A stretch of DNA of 53,830 nucleotides from Isotricha intestinalis. Its lineage: Eukaryota > Ciliophora > Litostomatea > Vestibuliferida > Isotrichidae. The translations under genes were made by a program, and so were the position numbers. The notes under the pieces are model-generated. The model was not told the origin of the DNA, did not search any database, and saw nothing but the letters and a program-made list of their open reading frames with translations. Positions 19,125 to 30,773 of this stretch are shown here, one piece after another. Position 1 is the stretch's first letter, and every line of letters starts with the position of its first letter. The stretch covers positions 1 through 53,830 of the forward strand of contig JAJJLU010000398.1 in assembly GCA_023807065.1 (NCBI GenBank). Reading direction: 5' to 3'.

Positions 19125-20458
19125 TTATTTTTTATTATCCATCATATTCATCATAGGAAATCCAAAAGGAGTTTGTGCAAAAGGATATTCTTGATCATTA
19201 TTCATATTTTGTAAATTTTGCATCATATAAGAAGGATAATAAGGATAATTCAGATTATTAAAATTATTATTCATTTTGTCTTTATCAATATTATTAAATT
19301 CAGGAATATAAGGAACCATCATATAATAAATTGGTTGATTTGGATTTTTAGGATCTAATTGCATCATTGCCATAGTCTTTATATTATTATAATAATTTTG
19401 ATATGGATAATTCATTCTTAAATTTTGCATTTGGGGAATTTGATTTTGAGTTAAAGGAATATTATTATTAATATTATTTTTATTATTTAGTTTGTTTGCA
19501 TTTATTGATATTTGATTATTTGCTATTTTATATGAAGGAGAATTTTTTAGTTGTTTCTCTATTATTATATTTTCTGTTTGAACTGGAGTAAATTCTGTTT
19601 TTTGTGTTTCGTTTGTTTTTTCTGGAGATGTATTTTCTTTTTGCTTTGGTTCTACTTCATTTTTTTTTCTATAAATTTTATATTTTTTTATTTCTTTATC
19701 TTTTTCTTTTTCTCTTTCATCTTTTTCTTCAACAATAATATGATTTTTTTTTTTTTGTCTTTTTTGTTTAACTTGTTCTTTCTCTTTTTCTTTTTCTATA
19801 TTTTTATCTTTATTTTCATCTGATGTTATTATAACATTTTCTTTATTTTCATTTTCATTTTTCATTTCTTCTTTTTCATTTTTTTTTTCTTCTGATGGAT
19901 ATGGTAATTCAACTGCTTCATTAAATTGTCTTTTCTTATAATTTCTTCTAGAATTATAATTATTATAATTATAATAACCATTGTAATTATTATAATAATA
20001 ATAATTATTTTTTCCATAATAGTTATTCCTATAATTATTATTGTTATAATAATAATTATTTTTATAATAATAATTATTATCATAATTTAAATTATCTTTT
20101 TTATCTTCTGTTTCTTTATTTTCTTTTTGATTATTTTTGAAATTTTTTTTCTTTCTTTCTTTATTTTTATTATGTTTTTTTTCTATAAAACAAATAAAAA
20201 AATTTAAATTTTACTTTTTCCTACTTCATGCCATTTATATTCTTCTCCTTTGTTAGCAATTTTTATCATTTCTTCTAATTCTTCTTTTATTTTATTTTCA
20301 TCATTGTTAAATCTTTGCATTAATTCATATATTTCTTCATCTTCAAAAATATTTTTAGAAAACTCTTGATAAAAATCTAAGGCATCTATTTCTTCTTGTG
20401 TATATTCTTCTACATCAATATTATCATTTGGAATTTTTGATTGAGTTGATTTCTTCAT
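19125..20458 (-). CDS. Two-exon protein with UBA-like (GIP1_N-like) N-terminus and Tyr/Asn- and Lys/Glu-rich body
   Basis: Exons 20458-20215 and 20182-19125 flank a 32-nt intron (20183-20214, GTAAAA...TTATAG). Splicing gives 434 codons with no internal stop. The N-terminal 80 residues contain DEEIYELMQRFNNDENKIKEELEEM, then YKWHEVGKKKKHNKNKERKKK across the exon junction. This pattern of a three-helix UBA-like domain followed by (F/W)xEV and a lysine stretch resembles the GIP1_N/DUF1296 domain of plant GBF-interacting proteins and related RNA-associated scaffolds. Next come a Tyr/Asn-rich region (coded by 19930-20095), a Glu/Lys/Gln block and a Met/Pro/Asn-rich tail. Such composition suggests an RNP-granule type protein, by inference. 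Its start is only 125 bp from the divergent PAS gene. Confidence 0.7.
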
Positions 20459-20583
20459 TTTTTTAAATAAGATTTAAAATTAATCTGAGTATATATAAAA
20501 AAATTAATATTTTAAATTAATTAATTATAAAATTTTTTTTAATATTTTAAATGAAATGATTAGATTTTTTTAAAAATTATTTA

Positions 20584-23500
20584 ATGAAATATAATGATAA
20601 TGATATTCAATTTTTTTTAACTGAGTTAAATTATAATGATAATTATAAAGGCTTTTTTTATTATTTGAAACAAAAAATAGGAGATTTTTTATTTCCTTTG
20701 TTTTATTATTCTTTTCAATGTCAAAAAGAAAGATATTTAATAGATTTAATTTGTATTACAATAGAAACAATTCAATTATTATCATATCCTCTTAATTCTA
20801 GAGTAAATTTTAAATTTAAATATTAATAGTTTAAAGATATATGGAAAGGAGGAAATTTTTTTTTAAAAATATCAGATTTATTTCAAACTTTAAGAGTAGT
20901 TCCTTTACTAAATCAACATTTTGGATTCTATTTCTGTGTATTTTATCAAATAATTATTACATATATTGTAATATTATGTTTAATCATTTATTCATCTTTT
21001 TTGATTAAAAAAAATAAAACAACTAAAGATTGGATTTTAAAATATTTAAATATTTTTTTTTCTTCAGTTTCAAAAATTACTTATGCTCCATTTATGTCTA
21101 TTTTATTTTCAATTTTTTCTTGTAACGAAGAAAATAAAGTAATTCATATTCAATCAATAAAATGTAATAGTTCTTTGCATATTCTTTATAAATTTTCTTC
21201 AACTCTAACTTTACTAATATATTTACCTTCAGTAATATTGCTTAATTATTGCTATATTAATTTTATTAAAATTAAAGAAAAAAAATTTACAAAAAGAACC
21301 ACTGAACCAGATGTTTATATGTTTTTATTAAATGTTTATTTTACTTCATTTCATTGTTTATTAGATAATGAATTTAATGATATAATATTATTAATAGGAA
21401 CTTTATTTTCTATATTTGTATTTTTTGAATATTATTATTATAAACCTATATCAGATGAAAAAATTATGAAATTAACTCTGACCAAAGTTTCAATTTTTGC
21501 TTTTACTAATGTTATTTTGAATTTATTATATTATATAAAGGAATATCATTTTAATGGAGGAATAATAATTTATTTAATTGGATTAATAATTATTATTATT
21601 TACATTTTATATCCTTTAAGTCATACCTATGAAGTAAAGAAATTATTTAAAATACCATTTAGAGTTAATCATCCTTTAGAATATTCATTTTTAATAGAAA
21701 AATTAATGAATATGTTAACTAATATTCATAAAGAAAGAAATGAACATTTTATTGTAGAAACTTATATTAATTATCATATGGAAACATGTTTAAATAAAAA
21801 AGATTGTGATTTAAATAAATTTTTAGAATCAAAAGGAAAAGATATGTATTTCGTATATAAATACATTGATATTTTATTTAAATATGGATTAAATAAATGG
21901 AGAGATAATATTAGACTTCAATTATTATATATTGAATTTTTATTTAAAAATATGGAAAAAACACATAAAGCAAAAAGAATTTTAAATTTAATTAAAGAAA
22001 AGTCAAATATATCATTAATGGAAAGTTTTCATATTTATCAATTAGAAAAAATAATCGAAGGGAATTTTATTCAATATGAAAATCATTCTGGATTTTTAAC
22101 TGAAATTCAATTTTTAAACAAAAAAAATATATTAATTAATAATATAAAAGAAGCAATTGTAAATTATATTTTTTTTTGGAATTTATTATTGTCTACTAAA
22201 AATGATATACTTCTTGATTTAGGACAATTATCGAAAATAGGAAATAAAATTTCAATATTAAATGAAGAAATAAATAATAATTATTTAACTTTAATTCAAG
22301 CTAATAATCATGATAAAAATTTATTTACATTATATAATATTTATAAATGTGAGATATTAAATTTACAAAATTATATTCCTTCTCAAAATTATGAAAATGT
22401 ATTTTTTGAAAATGAAAATGATATTTTTATTTTTGATGAAAATTTAGGTTTGACTGAAATAATAGAAAAAAATCGTCAAAATAAAATTATTATAATTTCA
22501 GCAAATTATGAAAACTTTGGACAAATAACACATGCATCATTAAGTTCTTGTTCTTATTTTGGTTTTATAAAAGATGAATTTATAGGAAAAAGTTTAAATA
22601 TTTTAATTCCTGAATTTTGTTTAAAACCACATAATGATATAATGTATTCTTATTCTAATGATTTTCATAAAAAAATAAAATTACATGGATTAACTAAAAA
22701 TAAATATATGTTACAAAATTTCATTCATTTTGGTATTAATAAAGCTAGAATGTTATTAGTTTTTTTTATGGATATTATTTTTCATTATGATGAAAATGGT
22801 AATAAGAGTTTTATTATGAATTTTACTGAATCAAATGATGATGAAAATAATTATATAATAACAAACTCTGATTTTCACATTGAGAATTTTTCTTTAAACG
22901 GAATAAAAAATTTAAATTTAAAAAGAAATTTCATAAATTCTCAAATTGATATATTTAATCATATAAATCAATTTCATGATGATTATATTAAGAAAATGTG
23001 TGATAATAATCAAAAGAAATTAAATGTAAATAAAATAAAAAGAGAAATAATTTCAAAATATATAAAAGAAAGTAATAATGTTAATTGGTCTATTGAACCT
23101 TTAAAATCAAGTCCAAATTATTTAAGTGCAATAAAAAATCTTTCAAGAAAAAAGATGAGAAAAATTTCTTTTATAGAAAGTTTATCCCCAACTCATAATG
23201 TTTCATTTAATAATTCTTTTGATTCATACAATAATAAATATCAAAATGAAATTAAAGATATCAAAGATGATCAAAATTTAAAAGATAATATATTAAAATT
23301 CAATTTTAGTGAATATTTTCTTAAAGGATTTAATTTTTCGAAAAAAACATATAGTTCAAATAGTTCTGAAATAAGAAATTCTTTAAAAAACGTAAAATAT
23401 AATCTTAAAGTAAAAGAAATTAAATTTAAAGAAAAAGTTTATGGATATATTTTTATTTTAAGAGAAATTGATGAAATATCTAATTCTTCAAATTATGAAA

Positions 23501-23802
23501 AAAAAAATGAATCAAATATATTTATTGATAAACTTAAAAAAACTAAATATAATGAAGAAGAAGAAAACAGATCAAAACATTCTAATAAAAATTTTTTTTG
23601 TTTGGAAAAATCAATAAAAAGAGATTTTCTTCCAAGACAAAAAAATAAGTTTTTTATTGATTTTGAAAAAAAATCATATATTCAAATTAAAGTAAATACT
23701 GAAAAAGAAGGAAAAAAAAACTTAAAAGAAAAAATTCAAAAAGCAGCTTTAAAAAAAATAAATGATATTCATGAACAATTAAAAGAAAATGAAGAAGAAA
23801 AT

Positions 23803-23837
<35 letters not shown>

Positions 23838-26334
23838 AGAAAATTCTGGGATTTCAAATTCAGAAAAAAATTATGATAAAATAATGATTAAATCAATTAA
23901 AAATGAAATAAGAAAAAATTCTGTTTATAGTAAAAAAAGTACAAATAATAATGATAATCAAAATAATGATTCAAAAATTCAATCTATATTTAGAAAAGGA
24001 ATTTTATCAATTAAAAAAAGTTCAAAACAATTAAATAATTTACCTATGATAGAAAATAATTTATATAATTTAATAGAAGGAAAATATTATAAAGTTAATT
24101 TCAGAAATATTCATTTTTTAATATATGATTATAAAAAAGAAACAGCTTTAGAAATTAAAGATGAAGATTTTAAAAAATCAGAAATTTTAAAAAAAATTGA
24201 AGATAAATATAATGAAATACAACCACCTAAAATTCAAAAAAAAAGTAATGAAAGAGAGAAAAATAATATTAAGCATTTAAGAAAAAATACAGAAATTATA
24301 GAAGACAAACCATACAATCAATTAAATGATTTAGATGATAGAAATATTGTATCAAAAGAAATGCTTAAAAAACAAATTCAACATTCTCTTAAAAGAAAAG
24401 ATACTCAAAAATCTGTAAATAATATTAAAATAGTAACTTACTTAATTCTTTTAGTTTTATTAATTCAATTAATATCAATATTATTTTTTTTAAGAAAATG
24501 GATAAATGATATAGAAATTCATTTAACATTAATAAAAGAATCAAATCAATATTTTTCTAATTTAATTTTTTCTTCTCATTCAATAAGAGAATTAACTCTT
24601 ATTGTAAATGAAAATTATACAAATTTTTGGGGTGATAAAACTCAATATAGAAATTATATTATTAATTTATTAAAAAAATATTTTGAAAAATTATCAGAAA
24701 GTAATGAAATAATATCATCATATTTATTTTGTATAGATCATAAAGTTTTAGAAAAAGTATTTGAAAATAAAGTTGATATGTATTTTTTAGATGAGAATAA
24801 AAAACCAATTAAAATTATAGGAACTTATTCTGGAATTCAATCTTATTTTGGAAATTGTTTACAAACTATAACTTTATTACCTTTCAAAAAAATGATTCCT
24901 TTAAATTCTAATATTTATTTTTTTTTAAACAATTGTTTTAATGTTATAAGTGAAAATTCAGAAATTGAATCTAATTTATATGAAAATGAATTATTTGAAA
25001 GGTTTAAAAGAAGATTAGTTTACATGATTATTATTATTATTATTGAATGGATTATAGATTTTTTACTTTTTAACATATTTAAATATTATTTTATGATTAT
25101 AATTCAAAAAAGAGAAAGTTATTTTGAAATTTTTTATTTATTAAGTTCAAAATTAATTACTGAATCTTTAACAAAATGTGAACAATTATTACAAAAATTA
25201 CAAAATAATAAAAAAGATGAAAATTTAGATAATTTATCATTATCTTATTCTATTTTAAGTTCAGAGGATTCAGAATCAAAGTCAGAAAATAACTTAAATA
25301 AATTTCAAATATCAGTAATTAATCAAGAAGAAGAGAAATTAAATAATTTCAAAAAAAATTATGCTTATTATATTTATTTTATATGGGGAATTATGATTGT
25401 AATTAATTTATTCACAATTACTTTTTTTTTTTGTGTTCAATATACTGTGTATAAAAACTATAAAGAATCAATTAAATTAACAAAAATTGTATTAACTCAA
25501 GAACTATCTGTTATAAATTTATATAATTTTTTAAGAGAATATATATTTGATGAAAATAAAACATATCATGATATGTCTTATGGAAATATTTTTCATTTTC
25601 AAATATCTTCTTATTATTTAACTTTATCTCAGCAATTTAAACAAATAGAAAAATCAATTCAATACAACGAAAAGTTAAAACAAAAATATAGTGAAATATT
25701 TCATGGAAATTTATGTGAAAATTTAACTTCATTTTTTTCAAAATATATGCCAAATAAAAAATGTGCTAATTATTCAGGGAAAAGTCTAAATAATGGATTA
25801 ACTCAAGTATTAATTTATTTTTTAGAAAATTTAAGATATATTTATTCACAATATTTTAATCAAAAAAGAATAAATGAATTATATGATTTTAAATATAATT
25901 TAACATTAATTGGAACTAAAAATGAAAATAGTTTATTACCTAAAAATTCTTCTTTTTTTCATTTATATTATTTAAATCATCCTATAAATATTTTTAACTT
26001 AAAAGAATTTAAAGAATCAAATTTTTTAATGCTAAATGTTATTGTTCCTTATTTCTTTGAATTTTATGAAAATGTTTTGGAAAATACTTTTTATAAAAAA
26101 AAAAATTTAATGATTTTTTATAATTTTTTTAATATGATATCTATTGTTATTATTCTTTTTATATTTTTAATTTGTTGGAAAAAATATGAATTACAATTAA
26201 ATAATTCAATATTTAAAACAAAAAATATGTTAGGTATTATTCCTATTGATACTTTAATATATGTTAAAAATATTAATAAATTATTAGGAATTGAAGAACA
26301 ATTCGATAAAACAAAATCGATCATTTGGAAATAA
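20584..26334 (+). CDS. Giant multipass PAS-domain membrane protein (TmcB/TmcC-like ciliate family)
   Basis: The coding exons are 20584-20802 and 20830-26334, separated by a 27-nt intron (20803-20829, GTAAAT...TAATAG). The intron is a multiple of three and carries in-frame TAATAG. Splicing gives 1907 aa with SYPLNSR joined to FKDIWKGG. Membrane segments occur near residues 50-68, 107-130 and several more up to about 330. HAT/TPR-like helices follow (around LNKWRDNIRLQLLYIEFLF). A PAS domain lies around 615-720 (ISANYENFGQITHASLSSC then FGFIKDEFIGKSLNILIPEF), then a disordered charged stretch with a poly-Glu block near 1060. Membrane helices recur near 1274, 1480, 1595 and 1840. This order matches the large PAS-containing membrane proteins expanded in ciliates. 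The ligand and activity are unknown. It ends in TAA. Confidence 0.8.
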
Positions 26335-26740
26335 AAATTTTATCTTTTATAATATAATTGTTAACCTTTATAAATTTAATTAAAGTAAATTAATATAATA
26401 TTTTTTTAAAATAAATGTTTGTTTTAATTCAAATTTTTTTAAAGATAAGAAACCAAATTTATATATATTGAAATTTAAAATCATATGTATAAATTCATAG
26501 GTTATCATTTAAAATATCTTTTACTTTAACAAATTTTTTCTTTAACCATTTCAATATTTTTAATTAATTGTGTTTTTATTTAAAATATAATATTTATTTC
26601 AACTTTTTTGAGATTCCTTTTTTCTTCATTTACATATTTATACATAATAAATTATTTTTTAACTAATTATATTTAATCTAGAGGAATCAACATCATTGAT
26701 TTATAAATATTTTATATAAATCTATATATGATATTTATAT
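26335..26740. other. Convergent intergenic region
   Basis: A+T-rich spacer between two 3' ends. Nothing recognisable. Confidence 0.5.
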
Positions 26741-27088
26741 TTAATTCTTTCTAAAATTGAACAAAAAAGAACGAATTTCTATGTTCTTTTTTTTTTCAAA
26801 ATTATTTTCATCAAAGAAAGTCTTTTTTTTGATAGGAAATGATATCTGATTATTTTCATTTATATCTTTATCATTTCTACTTACTTGTGTTTCAGAAGAA
26901 GAAACATCTTTTTCAAGATTTTCTGAAAGAGAATTTTCATTGAAAAATGTGAAAAATTTAGGATTACAAAAGATTGGTCTGTTTTTATTATTCATCTTGA
27001 AATCTAAATAATTTTGGTTTGAAGAAAATGAAAAATCTTCTTCTGAGATATTGTTCACAGAATGGTCGTAATTGTTTGTTCCAAACAT
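26741..27088 (-). CDS. Small polar protein, function unknown
   Basis: This 115-aa protein begins MFGTNNYDHSVNN. It is Ser/Asn/Glu-rich in the middle, with two aromatic patches, PIFCNPKFFTFFNENSLSENL and KKKTFFDENNFEKKK. These spaced aromatic/basic repeats might be short binding motifs. No domain, signal peptide or membrane helix is seen. It ends in TAA. The codon-like composition supports a real gene, but the function is unknown. Confidence 0.5.
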   Translation of the reverse strand: MFGTNNYDHSVNNISEEDFSFSSNQNYLDFKMNNKNRPIFCNPKFFTFFNENSLSENLEKDVSSSETQVSRNDKDINENNQISFPIKKKTFFDENNFEKKKNIEIRSFLFNFRKN

Positions 27089-27477
27089 CCTTTATATTTT
27101 TAATTATTTATTAATTCTTAATAAATATGGAGATAGATATAATAAAATAATAAAATGAATATTTTTTTTGAAAATAAAATAAAAATAATTAATAAAAAAA
27201 AAATTAAAATTATCTTTCTCAAAAAATGATAAATTTTTTTCAGCTTGAATGAATAAAAAATTATCTAATTTTTTTAATTAAGGAATTTTCATTATTTTTT
27301 TTATTAAATATATCTGTTTAATTTCTATATTAATATGACACACAAAAGTATTTATAATACATTTTTATTTTAAATAATGATAATTTAAAAATTAAAATAC
27401 ATATTATAAATATGAAGCATAATAATTTACAATAATAATCCACACATTTTTATATTTATTATAAAATACGAAAATTC
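27089..27477. other. Intergenic region
   Basis: A+T-rich spacer between two minus-strand genes. No coding-like sequence, repeat or RNA gene recognised. Confidence 0.5.
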
Positions 27478-29967
27478 TCATATATTGTTATTAATACTGT
27501 TTTTACTTTCTTCCTTTCTTTCTTCATTATTTTGATTTAATTTATTATTTTTTTTATTTTCAACATCTTCAATAATATAATCAATAGTAGGATGTACTTT
27601 CCATAAAGAATTATTTCCTTTTAATCCAACAAAATAATTTTTCCTTGGTTCCAAAAATATAGTTAATTGATTTGTTCCTTTTTTTTTGCCAATGAATTCT
27701 ACATTAGAATCTTTTTCAATTATTATTGTCTCTCTTAATATTTTATTATCTGTATTATTTTCATAATAATAACAAAGGCCTAAAGTATATTTATAAATAT
27801 AAACAATAATATCAATAAATTCTTTATTATTTTTATCTCTATATTTTTTTACTTTTCCTTTTTCTTTTGTTAATTTTATCAAAGAATCTCTTCCGAAATC
27901 TATTGAAGATTGATAAGAAGATATTAAATTATATTCATTTATTTTTAAATGCTTAATTAATATTATTTCACTTTTACCAGAAGGTAATTTTAAATGATAT
28001 GAAGTACCTTTATAAGGAGGAAGTAATTTTAATTCTTCAAATTTAGTATACTTAACATCTTCTAATAAAATTGCATCTTTTTCATAATTTTCAAAATAAA
28101 TATATGTAAAGCCTGATTTTGTAGTATTTGAATATTTTTTGCAATTAGGAGCTCCTTCTGATGAAAAATTAATATATATATTTTGAATTTTAGCACATGA
28201 AATAAATATATTTTCTAATATTTTAGGATATAAAGAATTTTCTTCTTGATTTATTTTAATTCTTTCATTTGAATATATAGATATTACATATGGAGTTTCT
28301 TTATTTATATTTGATAATTCACAATATAAAAGATATTCTCCTTCTGATAAATACTTTTCTAAAATTAATTCTCTTGATTGACACATTAATCCATCCATAT
28401 ATTCTATTATTTTTTCACCATTTTTTATTTCTATTTTTGATAATATCATCCTACTTATATTAAAAGTATCATCATTATACTTATTATCTTTTTCTTCTTG
28501 AATTAATGCTATTTGACAATGAGCAATTTCATCTTCATTATTCGGTTGAAAATCATATAATTGAAATTTAATTAAAATATAATTATTTTCTTTTTGATAA
28601 ACACGAATACTTTTATAAAAATAATTTTCACAATATTTACAAATTTTAATCTTACTAAAATAATGTTTAAAATCCTTTAAATTCATATAAAAGCAATTAT
28701 CATTTTCTTGACAATTTAATTTAATTCTTAAATCATCATTCCAAAAAGAAGAAGTATAAGACCAATCTCCAATCCATTCATTTTTACTCCATAAATTTCT
28801 AATTTTTAAAACTAATTTATAATTATCATCAATATAAGTAGTATTTACTAAAGTTTGATTTGCATTTTTTAAATCATCAAAAGTTAATTTATAAATAAAA
28901 ATAATGGGATATTCAAAATCTGGATTTAATCCAATTTCCCTTAATAAATCTTTTGAAGCTTCAGTTTCACCTGAACTTCCCATAATAATATATTTTTTAT
29001 CAAAACAATCTAATAAAAAATATATTAGATCATCATATGAGTTATCTAAAGTTATTACTGGAGCATAAGTTAAATCTCTTAAAATACCTTCTACTGATTT
29101 TAAATTTATATTATTGTATGAACCATATGATTTTGCATATGATTTTTCTAATATTTGAATCCATAAATTTTTATTTCTGTTTGATGAAAATATTAATTTT
29201 CTTTCTTTTTTATCATATGGGAAAAAATCATCTATTATTATTTCTTTTAATTCACCATTTGAACATATTTTAATACAAAAAATACCTTTATCAGTTTTTT
29301 CCTTTGTTTTAAATAATTTTTTTATAATATGAGGATAATCTATTAAAGAAGTTAATACACTTATAAAATTTTTATTTGAGAATTCACCTAATTTTATATC
29401 TTTTGAGGAAAAAGAATTTCCAAATATTTTGTTTTCTATTTTATTATTTATATTACTTTCTCTTATCCATTTTATATTATTATATTTTTTATGAAAATTT
29501 ATTTTTTCATTATTATTATTTGGTTTAATATTATATCCTTTAATTAAGCTATTTAAATTTGGTGGAAATTCACTATCATAAAATTTTTTATTATTTTTTT
29601 CAAGAGTCATTAATATTTCCTTATAATTTTTTTCAGTATTTTTCTCAATAATTGTTTTAAATATGTTTTTAATGATTTTTGTTAAATTATTCTTTTCATT
29701 AATAAAATTCCCAACTTTTAATTGGAGATTTATTTTAGTTTCTATTTGATAAGGATTATAATTAATAAATTTTTGTGTTAGTGTTTGTATTTTATTATTA
29801 TCATCTATTTCATTTTTATTATTGAATTTACTATTATCTGATAAATCTTCATTTATATTTTCATTTAAAGAATCACTTTCTTCTGAAGATTCACTTGATT
29901 TTAAAATTTCTGTTTCTGATTGATTATTATTCAAAATTTTTTGAAGGTTATATTCATTTTCTTCCAT
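27478..29967 (-). CDS. Calpain-like protein with lost catalytic Cys and His (pseudoprotease)
   Basis: This 829-aa protein is acidic and Asn-rich for its first 60 residues, then has a full-length calpain CysPc fold, about residues 130-420. Matching blocks are FISVLTSLIDYPHIIKKLF (201-219), the IIIDDFFPYD region (244-252), LWIQILEKSYAKSYGSY (268-284), LRDLTYAPV, and IRNLWSKNEWIGDWS (389-403). In the active-site block, the family GDCWF reads S-N-K-N-F, so the nucleophile Cys is Lys199. The GHAY block reads DFEY, replacing His with Phe351. Asn391 is kept. It therefore cannot act as a normal cysteine protease. The C-terminal half resembles calpain beta-sandwich (CBSW/C2-like) domains. A binding or regulatory role is inferred. 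It ends in TGA. Confidence 0.82.
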   Translation of the reverse strand: MEENEYNLQKILNNNQSETEILKSSESSEESDSLNENINEDLSDNSKFNNKNEIDDNNKIQTLTQKFINYNPYQIETKINLQLKVGNFINEKNNLTKIIKNIFKTIIEKNTEKNYKEILMTLEKNNKKFYDSEFPPNLNSLIKGYNIKPNNNNEKINFHKKYNNIKWIRESNINNKIENKIFGNSFSSKDIKLGEFSNKNFISVLTSLIDYPHIIKKLFKTKEKTDKGIFCIKICSNGELKEIIIDDFFPYDKKERKLIFSSNRNKNLWIQILEKSYAKSYGSYNNINLKSVEGILRDLTYAPVITLDNSYDDLIYFLLDCFDKKYIIMGSSGETEASKDLLREIGLNPDFEYPIIFIYKLTFDDLKNANQTLVNTTYIDDNYKLVLKIRNLWSKNEWIGDWSYTSSFWNDDLRIKLNCQENDNCFYMNLKDFKHYFSKIKICKYCENYFYKSIRVYQKENNYILIKFQLYDFQPNNEDEIAHCQIALIQEEKDNKYNDDTFNISRMILSKIEIKNGEKIIEYMDGLMCQSRELILEKYLSEGEYLLYCELSNINKETPYVISIYSNERIKINQEENSLYPKILENIFISCAKIQNIYINFSSEGAPNCKKYSNTTKSGFTYIYFENYEKDAILLEDVKYTKFEELKLLPPYKGTSYHLKLPSGKSEIILIKHLKINEYNLISSYQSSIDFGRDSLIKLTKEKGKVKKYRDKNNKEFIDIIVYIYKYTLGLCYYYENNTDNKILRETIIIEKDSNVEFIGKKKGTNQLTIFLEPRKNYFVGLKGNNSLWKVHPTIDYIIEDVENKKNNKLNQNNEERKEESKNSINNNI

Positions 29968-30114
29968 TATTTAAATTTTAATACACTTTCAGTATTATTA
30001 AAATATAATTATTTTGATTTTAATAATATTTTTATTTTCAAATATAAAATTAAATTTTAAATATATTTTAAATAATTGTAATATTGAAAGGATATTTTTT
30101 AAATAAAATAATTT
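29968..30114. promoter_or_regulatory. 147-bp divergent promoter region
   Basis: Separates the start of the calpain-like gene (minus) from the start of the 154-aa gene (plus). Almost pure A+T. Both promoters must lie here. No specific element identified. Confidence 0.4.
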
Positions 30115-30579
30115 ATGGAAGAAATTAAAAAAATAGAAAATAAAGAAGGCTTTATTTCTTTATCAAATTTAAAAGAAATTATTAAAAAATCTATGATTGA
30201 AATTAAGGAAATGAATGCAAATAAAATAGAAAAAAATGCACTGAAAAATATAAATAAAATAATAAATAATTCTAATTTATCAACTCTAGATCTTTTCCTG
30301 AACTATTTTAATTATAAAAGTAAAAATTATTATATAAAAGAACAATACTCTTATATGCGATGTTTATATTCTTATTTAACTCAATTATTATCAGAAAATA
30401 AAATATTAATTGTAAAGGATAACATAATTTCACTTAAGTCAAAAGAAATTAAAGATAAAAACTCCTCTTATACAATAGAAAACTGTTCTAATTTAATAAA
30501 TAATGAACAAAAAGAAATTAAAATTGAAAAAGATGAATATAATAATCATGATAATAAAATAACTGAATTAAAGAAATAA
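30115..30579 (+). CDS. Small helical protein, function unknown
   Basis: This 154-aa protein begins MEEIKKIENKEGFISL. It is helical throughout, with an aromatic centre (LDLFLNYFNYKSKNYYIKEQ then YMRCLYSYLTQLLSENKILI) and a charged Asn/Lys-rich tail. No signal peptide, no recognisable motif. It ends in TAA. It is divergent from the calpain-like gene. Confidence 0.55.
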   Translation: MEEIKKIENKEGFISLSNLKEIIKKSMIEIKEMNANKIEKNALKNINKIINNSNLSTLDLFLNYFNYKSKNYYIKEQYSYMRCLYSYLTQLLSENKILIVKDNIISLKSKEIKDKNSSYTIENCSNLINNEQKEIKIEKDEYNNHDNKITELKK

Positions 30580-30773
30580 ATCCTTTTCAGAAATTAAAAA
30601 TCAATAAATATATAATAAGGAAATTATAATTAATATTAATATTAAGAATCTTAAATTATATTTTTTATTGGATAACTATGTTAAAAAAACTTGAAAATAT
30701 TAAATTTTTATTTAAATCAGAAAAAAATTTATATATAAAAAGTATAAAATATATATAAATGATTATTACTTTT

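Noticed and set aside
19862..20083. Ile-rich minus-strand frame
   Set aside because: It is an out-of-frame shadow of the AAT/TAT-rich exon coding the Tyr/Asn-rich region.
20824..20829. TAA TAG read as Gln-Gln (ciliate code) in the PAS gene
   Set aside because: The two codons are the 3' end of a 27-nt GT...AG intron like others here, and no other conserved gene in the window uses TAA or TAG as sense.
21001..26334. Independent gene starting at TTG 21001
   Set aside because: The frame is continuous with the upstream exon after splicing; TTG is simply an internal Leu codon.
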